Shown one piece after another: positions 60,450-64,000 of a stretch of DNA of 64,000 nt. Origin of the DNA: Streptomyces venezuelae (GTDB taxonomy: Bacteria; Actinomycetota; Actinomycetes; Streptomycetales; Streptomycetaceae). The translations under genes were made by a program, and so were the position numbers. Under the pieces are notes generated by a model that saw nothing but the letters and a program-made list of their open reading frames with translations, did no database searches and was not told where the DNA came from. The number at the start of each line of letters is the position of its first letter. Positions within the stretch are counted from its first letter, which is position 1. The DNA lies in the NCBI RefSeq assembly GCF_008642295.1, contig NZ_CP029190.1, positions 2,080,001 to 2,144,000 on the forward strand, given 5' to 3'.

Positions 60450-61265
60450 ATGAGTGAGACACCCCGCCCGCGGGAAACCGCGGGCGACCCCGGTACCGGG
60501 CTTCCCCAGCGCCGTACTGGGCCTGCGTTCGCGCACATCACTCCTCGCCGATCGGACGACCGCCCGCCCCAAACCCCCCGGGGCGCGCGCCGGTCCGGTC
60601 CGGGCGGCCGTCTCGGAACCATCCCCCCTGTTCCGGGACGGCCGGCCATCTTCCCGGCCGTCTCATCGGCCGCCTTCCCGGTCGTCGCTTGCGTTCTCGC
60701 GCTGTTCGGGCTGGCCCTGATCACCTGGCAGGTGCTGGCCGGCGGCCCCCTGCTCGCACCGGACGAGCGGCTGAGCCGGGCCCTGGTGCGCTCGGTCCCC
60801 GATCCCGTCACCGAATCGCTGGCGGACCTGGGGAACATCCCCGTCGCCGTGCCGGTGCTGCTGCTCGCGATGGCGTACGCGTTCCGGCGCGGCCTGCGGC
60901 GCGCGGCGCTGGCCGCCGGCGCGGCCATGGTCCTGGTACCGGCCCTGGTCGTCCCGCTGAAGGAGTGGACCGCCCGGCCGGGCCCGCTGGAGCCGTGGGC
61001 GGCCGGCTACTTCCCCTCGGGCCACACGGCCACCGCGATGGTCGCCTACGGCTCCGCGGCCCTGCTGCTCTCCCCGTTCACCCGCCGCCCGTGGCCGGCG
61101 GCCGTCGCCCTGGTGCTGACGGGGGCGACGGCCGCCGGGCTGATCCTGCGCGGCTTCCACTGGCCGCTGGACGTGCTGGCCAGCGTGCTGCTGTGCGGGC
61201 CGCTGCTGTGGGGCGTGGCCGTCAGCCGGCTGCGTCCGCGAAGTATCCGTCGAAGTTCCGGCTGA
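60450..61265 (+). CDS. PAP2-family membrane phosphatase
   Basis: 271 residues. A disordered Arg/Pro N-terminus (about 1-65) precedes several transmembrane helices. The three phosphatase motifs are visible: KEWTARPGP, PSGHTA and RGFHWPLDV. Such enzymes remove phosphate from undecaprenyl or other lipid phosphates at the membrane. ATG 60450 lacks a strong ribosome site; a -10-like TACGGT ends 8 nt before it, so a short-leader or leaderless mRNA is possible. Its last 44 bp overlap the chitinase gene on the other strand. Confidence 0.88.
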   Translation: MSETPRPRETAGDPGTGLPQRRTGPAFAHITPRRSDDRPPQTPRGARRSGPGGRLGTIPPVPGRPAIFPAVSSAAFPVVACVLALFGLALITWQVLAGGPLLAPDERLSRALVRSVPDPVTESLADLGNIPVAVPVLLLAMAYAFRRGLRRAALAAGAAMVLVPALVVPLKEWTARPGPLEPWAAGYFPSGHTATAMVAYGSAALLLSPFTRRPWPAAVALVLTGATAAGLILRGFHWPLDVLASVLLCGPLLWGVAVSRLRPRSIRRSSG

Positions 61266-63048
61266 ACTCCCAGGAGCCGAACCGGTCCCAGTTGACCGAC
61301 CAGGTCATCAGGCCGCGGAGGGCCGGCCAGGTGCCGTGGGTGGTGTACGTGCCGCAGTTCTGCTTCTTGGTCAGGCAGTCCAGAGCCTTGTTCACCTCCG
61401 CGGGCGGAGTGTGGCCGTTGCCCGCGTTCGTCGTGGCCGGCAGGCCGATGGCCACCTGCTCGGGGCGCAGCGCGGGGAAGACGCGATCGGGGTTGCCGGC
61501 CACCGGGAAGCCGGTGAGCAGCATGTCGGTCATGGCGATGTGGAAGTCGGCGCCGCCCATGGAGTGGTACTGGTTGTCGAGGCCCATGATCGGGCCGGAG
61601 TTGTAGTCCTGGACGTGGAGCAGGGTGAGGTCCGCGCGCAGCGCGTGGATGACCGGCAGGTAGGCGCCGGCCCGCGGGTCCTGGCCGCCCCAGGGGCCGG
61701 AGCCGTAGAACTGGTAGCCGAGCTGGACGAAGAACGTCTCCGGGGCCATGGTCAGCACGAAGTCCGGGCCGTACCTGGCCTTCAGGGTCTTCAGTGCGGA
61801 GATCAGGTTGACGACCACCGGGGTGGTCGGGTTGCGGAAGTCGGTGTCGCCGGCGGCCAGCGAGAGGGAGTGGCCCTCGAAGTCGATGTCCAGGCCGTCC
61901 AGGCCGTACTCGTCGATGATCTTCGAGACGGAGGAGACGAAGGTGTCGCGGGCGGCGGTGGTGCCCAGCTGGACCTGGCCGTTCTGGCCGCCGATGGAGA
62001 TCAGCACCTTCTTGCCGGCCGCCTGCTTGGCCTTGATGGCGGCCTTGAACTCCGCCGGGGTCTCGACGCCCGGGCATTCGGCCGCCGGGCAGAGGGAGAA
62101 GCGGATGTCCCCGGAGGTCACCGAGGTCGGCTCGCCGAAGGCCAGGTTGATGACGTCCCAGGAGGCGGGTACGTCGGCCATCCGGAGGTAGCCGGAGCCG
62201 TTGGCGAAGCTCGCGTGCAGGTAGCCGACCAGGGCGTGGGCGGGCAGGTCCGGACCGGGGCCGGGGCCGCTCGTGGTGGTGGCGGAGACGGTCGCGCTCC
62301 GGGGGGACTCGCCGGCCGCGTTGACGGCACTGACCTGGAAGGCGTACGTGGTGGCGGGTGCGAGCCCGGTGATGGTGGCGGAGGGGGCGGTGACGGACAG
62401 GGGTTCGGCGCCGGCCCGGTGGACCCGGTAGCCGGTGGCGCCCGCGGTGGCCGTCCAGGAGAGGTTCACCGAGCCGGCGGTGGCGCCCGATGCGGTCAGG
62501 CCGGTGGGGGCGGCCGGGGGCTGGGGCTGGCCGGGGCCGCCCGGGTCGGGGCCGACGAGGGTGAGGTCGTCGGTGAAGTGGGCCGGCTGGCCGTACCAGC
62601 CGTGGGTGTAGACGCTCACCGAGGTGGTCGTGGGGCCGGTGCGGAAGGTGGTGGTCAGCTGCTTCCAGGCGCCCGGGGACTGGGTCCAGGTGGACACGTC
62701 GGTGGTACCGGTGCCGGCCGCCCCGAGGTAGACGTACGCGCCCTGCACCCAGGCGGTGAGGGTGTACGCGGAGTCGGGTGTGACGGTGACGGTCTGGGCG
62801 CAGCGGGCGTGGTCCTGGCCGGCCGGGGTGGCCTTGAGGGCCGAGGTTCCGCTGTGGGCGGGGGTGCTGACGGTGGTTCCGCTCGCACCCGAGCAGGTCC
62901 AGTCGGTGAGGCCGGACTCGAATCCGCCGTTGCGGACGAGGTCGGCGTCGGCCGCGGTGGCCGAGGGGCCGGCGGCGAACAAGCCGGCCGCCGCGAGTGC
63001 GGCGGCCGTCAGGAGGGACAGGGCTCTGCGGGACGGGATTCTGCGCAC
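61222..63048 (-). CDS. Secreted GH18 chitinase with CBM and FnIII domains
   Basis: Hydrolyses chitin outside the cell. 608 residues: signal peptide with Arg-rich start (RRIPSRRALSLLTAAALAAAGLFAAG), a carbohydrate-binding module (about 37-180, NGGFESGLTDW...), a proline linker, one fibronectin type III domain (about 190-275), and a GH18 catalytic domain with the DxDxE motif in LDGLDIDFEGH and GQNG upstream. GTG 63048 follows GGAGG. The promoter carries a DasR-type site. The 3' end overlaps the convergent PAP2 gene. Confidence 0.95.
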   Translation of the reverse strand: MRRIPSRRALSLLTAAALAAAGLFAAGPSATAADADLVRNGGFESGLTDWTCSGASGTTVSTPAHSGTSALKATPAGQDHARCAQTVTVTPDSAYTLTAWVQGAYVYLGAAGTGTTDVSTWTQSPGAWKQLTTTFRTGPTTTSVSVYTHGWYGQPAHFTDDLTLVGPDPGGPGQPQPPAAPTGLTASGATAGSVNLSWTATAGATGYRVHRAGAEPLSVTAPSATITGLAPATTYAFQVSAVNAAGESPRSATVSATTTSGPGPGPDLPAHALVGYLHASFANGSGYLRMADVPASWDVINLAFGEPTSVTSGDIRFSLCPAAECPGVETPAEFKAAIKAKQAAGKKVLISIGGQNGQVQLGTTAARDTFVSSVSKIIDEYGLDGLDIDFEGHSLSLAAGDTDFRNPTTPVVVNLISALKTLKARYGPDFVLTMAPETFFVQLGYQFYGSGPWGGQDPRAGAYLPVIHALRADLTLLHVQDYNSGPIMGLDNQYHSMGGADFHIAMTDMLLTGFPVAGNPDRVFPALRPEQVAIGLPATTNAGNGHTPPAEVNKALDCLTKKQNCGTYTTHGTWPALRGLMTWSVNWDRFGSWEFSRNFDGYFADAAG

Positions 63049-63096
63049 GAGTTCCTCCGGAGCACGGGGGGAGGGAGGCGTCTGACGGCGCAGCAC

Positions 63097-63125
63097 AACA
63101 TGGTCCAGACCAATGCCCCTGTCAA
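63097..63125 (-). promoter_or_regulatory. Chitinase promoter with DasR-type operator
   Basis: On the minus strand a consensus -35 TTGACA (63125-63120) and a -10-like CATGTT (63102-63097) are 17 bp apart. The spacer holds TGGTCCAGACCA (63112-63101), one base from the symmetric DasR core TGGTCTAGACCA known from Streptomyces chitinase promoters. About 50 bp upstream of the chitinase start. Confidence 0.85.
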
Positions 63126-63169
63126 GACCTCTCGTCGCCCTGGATCTGCGGCTGTCGCTGCGTCTGCGT

Positions 63170-63628
63170 CTACGTCTGCGTCTGCGTCGCGACGGTTGCC
63201 GCCGCCTCGTGCATGGCCAGTTCCAGCACCGCCGGGTCGGTGAGCGTCCCCCGCCCGTCGGGGACCACCAGCCAGCGGACCCCGCCGGAGGCCCGGCCGG
63301 GGTACGGGACCACGATCCAGCTGCCGCGCCCGGCCCCCCGTACGCCCGTGCCCAGCCAGCGCGATGCCGTGCCCGGGGGCACGAAGAAGCCCAGCCGGGA
63401 GTGCCCGAAGTCGGAGAGCACCGGGCCGGGCCGGTCCAGGAGCCGGGTCAGGACCTCGAGGGTCTCCCGGCCCAGCTCCCCGGGGAGGATGAGCACGTCC
63501 CAGTGCCGGCCGGCGGGCAGCAGCGTCACCCCGAGCGGGTTGCGCTCCCAGTCCCACCGGCAGGTGCCGGGATCGGCCGCCGCCGAAACCAGCCAGTCCA
63601 CTGCCGTCTTGATCTCCGAGCCCTGCAT
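63170..63628 (-). CDS. Conserved small protein, possible prim-pol-related fold
   Basis: 152 residues, soluble. Conserved-looking core: TAVDWLVSAAADPGTCRWDWERNPLGVTLLPAGRHWDVLILP, then FVPPGTASRW and WIVVPYPG. It recalls the N-terminal part of Streptomyces bifunctional DNA primase/polymerase-like proteins but lacks a complete active site as far as I can see. ATG 63628 (QGSEIKTAV) has GGAGG upstream; a longer frame reaches 63886 but is low-complexity. Located upstream of, and in the same direction as, the chitinase gene, whose promoter intervenes. Confidence 0.75.
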   Translation of the reverse strand: MQGSEIKTAVDWLVSAAADPGTCRWDWERNPLGVTLLPAGRHWDVLILPGELGRETLEVLTRLLDRPGPVLSDFGHSRLGFFVPPGTASRWLGTGVRGAGRGSWIVVPYPGRASGGVRWLVVPDGRGTLTDPAVLELAMHEAAATVATQTQT

Positions 63629-63795
63629 CGCCCGGCCTCCGTTTCCCCGTGGGCGGATGTGTCCACCCGGAGAGAGCGGGGCCGGGCCGGGGTATGACGC
63701 GGGTCCGGCCACCCCGTGGTGGTGAATCGGGTCACGGGGTGACCGAGGGCGTGCGCCGGGAGCGGAACGACGGAGCGGGCGGGCTGCCAGGGGCT

Positions 63796-64000
63796 CTAGC
63801 TGTCGAAGCCCAGGCCCAGCCGGTCCATGGTCTTCAGCCACAGGTTCCGGCGACCGCCGCGGGCGTCCGCGCGGGCCAGCGACCACTTGGTGAGCGCGAT
63901 GCCCGTCCAGGCGATCGGCTCCGGCGGGAACGGCATCGGCTTCGACCGGACCATCTCCAGCTCGGTGCGCTCGGTCCGGGCTCCGTCCAGCAGGTCCAGC
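63796..64000 (-). CDS. C-terminal fragment of a probable FAD-dependent oxidoreductase
   Basis: Only the last 67 residues are inside the window, ending RLGLGFDS and a TAG stop. The segment SKPMPFPPEPIAWTGIALTKWSLARAD resembles the tail of a Streptomyces FAD-dependent oxidoreductase family as I recall it; no catalytic motif is visible here, so the identity is tentative. Confidence 0.55.
   Translation of the reverse strand, partial: LDLLDGARTERTELEMVRSKPMPFPPEPIAWTGIALTKWSLARADARGGRRNLWLKTMDRLGLGFDS

Overview
The window is chromosomal DNA from a high-GC actinobacterium, almost certainly a Streptomyces. The evidence is strong third-position GC bias (which creates long antisense shadow frames), frequent GTG/TTG starts behind GGAGG-type ribosome sites, 4-nt ATGA gene overlaps, and a Streptomyces-type gene order: rnj-dapA-thyX-dapB, pnp-rpsO, an ESX type VII locus, ribF, truB-rbfA-infB-nusA-rimP, proS, ispG-rseP-dxr, gabT, chitinase. 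I see no insertion sequence, prophage, integrase, tRNA, rRNA or CRISPR array. Two genes are cut by the window edges: RNase J on the left and a probable oxidoreductase tail on the right.

Region 1 (1-9.8 kb) is housekeeping, mostly on the minus strand: RNase J, DapA, ThyX, two small membrane proteins on the plus strand, a small membrane protein, DapB, an M16 zinc protease, PNPase and ribosomal protein S15. RNA turnover (RNase J, PNPase) sits beside lysine/diaminopimelate synthesis (DapA, DapB) and dTMP synthesis (ThyX). The rpsO-pnp spacer and the pnp/M16 junction carry strong RNA hairpins.

Region 2 (9.8-27.6 kb) is an ESX-type type VII secretion locus with eccD, eccC, eccB, eccE, mycP and an esxBA pair, but no eccA, PE or PPE gene. 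It also encodes an EspI-like proline-rich ParA ATPase and an accessory plus-strand cassette: an EsxB-like protein, a 689-residue protein with an N-terminal WXG domain, a lipoprotein and a DUF397 protein. EsxB and the EsxB-like protein end in the same residues, Leu-Asn-Gly-Ile. This suggests a second substrate pair served by the same EccC.

Region 3 (27.6-32.9 kb) holds ribF and a 1122-residue protein joining a trypsin-fold domain (Cys where Ser is expected) to a STAND-like NTPase and helical repeats. A divergent small gene and a long inverted repeat lie next to it. This is the best conflict-system candidate in the window.

Region 4 (33-43.2 kb) is the translation/transcription block truB-rbfA-DUF503-infB-ylxR-nusA-rimP on the minus strand. 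A plus-strand group follows: Tat/lipoprotein, ferritin-like DUF4439 protein, degenerate aminoglycoside-phosphotransferase-fold protein and a stomatin/SPFH protein. Region 5 (43.4-52.9 kb) has proS and two acetyltransferases, then dxr-rseP-ispG (two MEP isoprenoid steps around a site-2 protease) and an acyl-CoA dehydrogenase.

Region 6 (53.1-64 kb) looks like a 4-aminobutyrate use neighbourhood: an aldehyde dehydrogenase, a PucR-type regulator, a VirD4/TraG-like ATPase and gabT. The gabT and dehydrogenase promoters share a GACAA(A/G) motif. A PAP2 phosphatase and a secreted GH18 chitinase overlap tail to tail, and the chitinase promoter carries a DasR-type operator between its -35 and -10 boxes.
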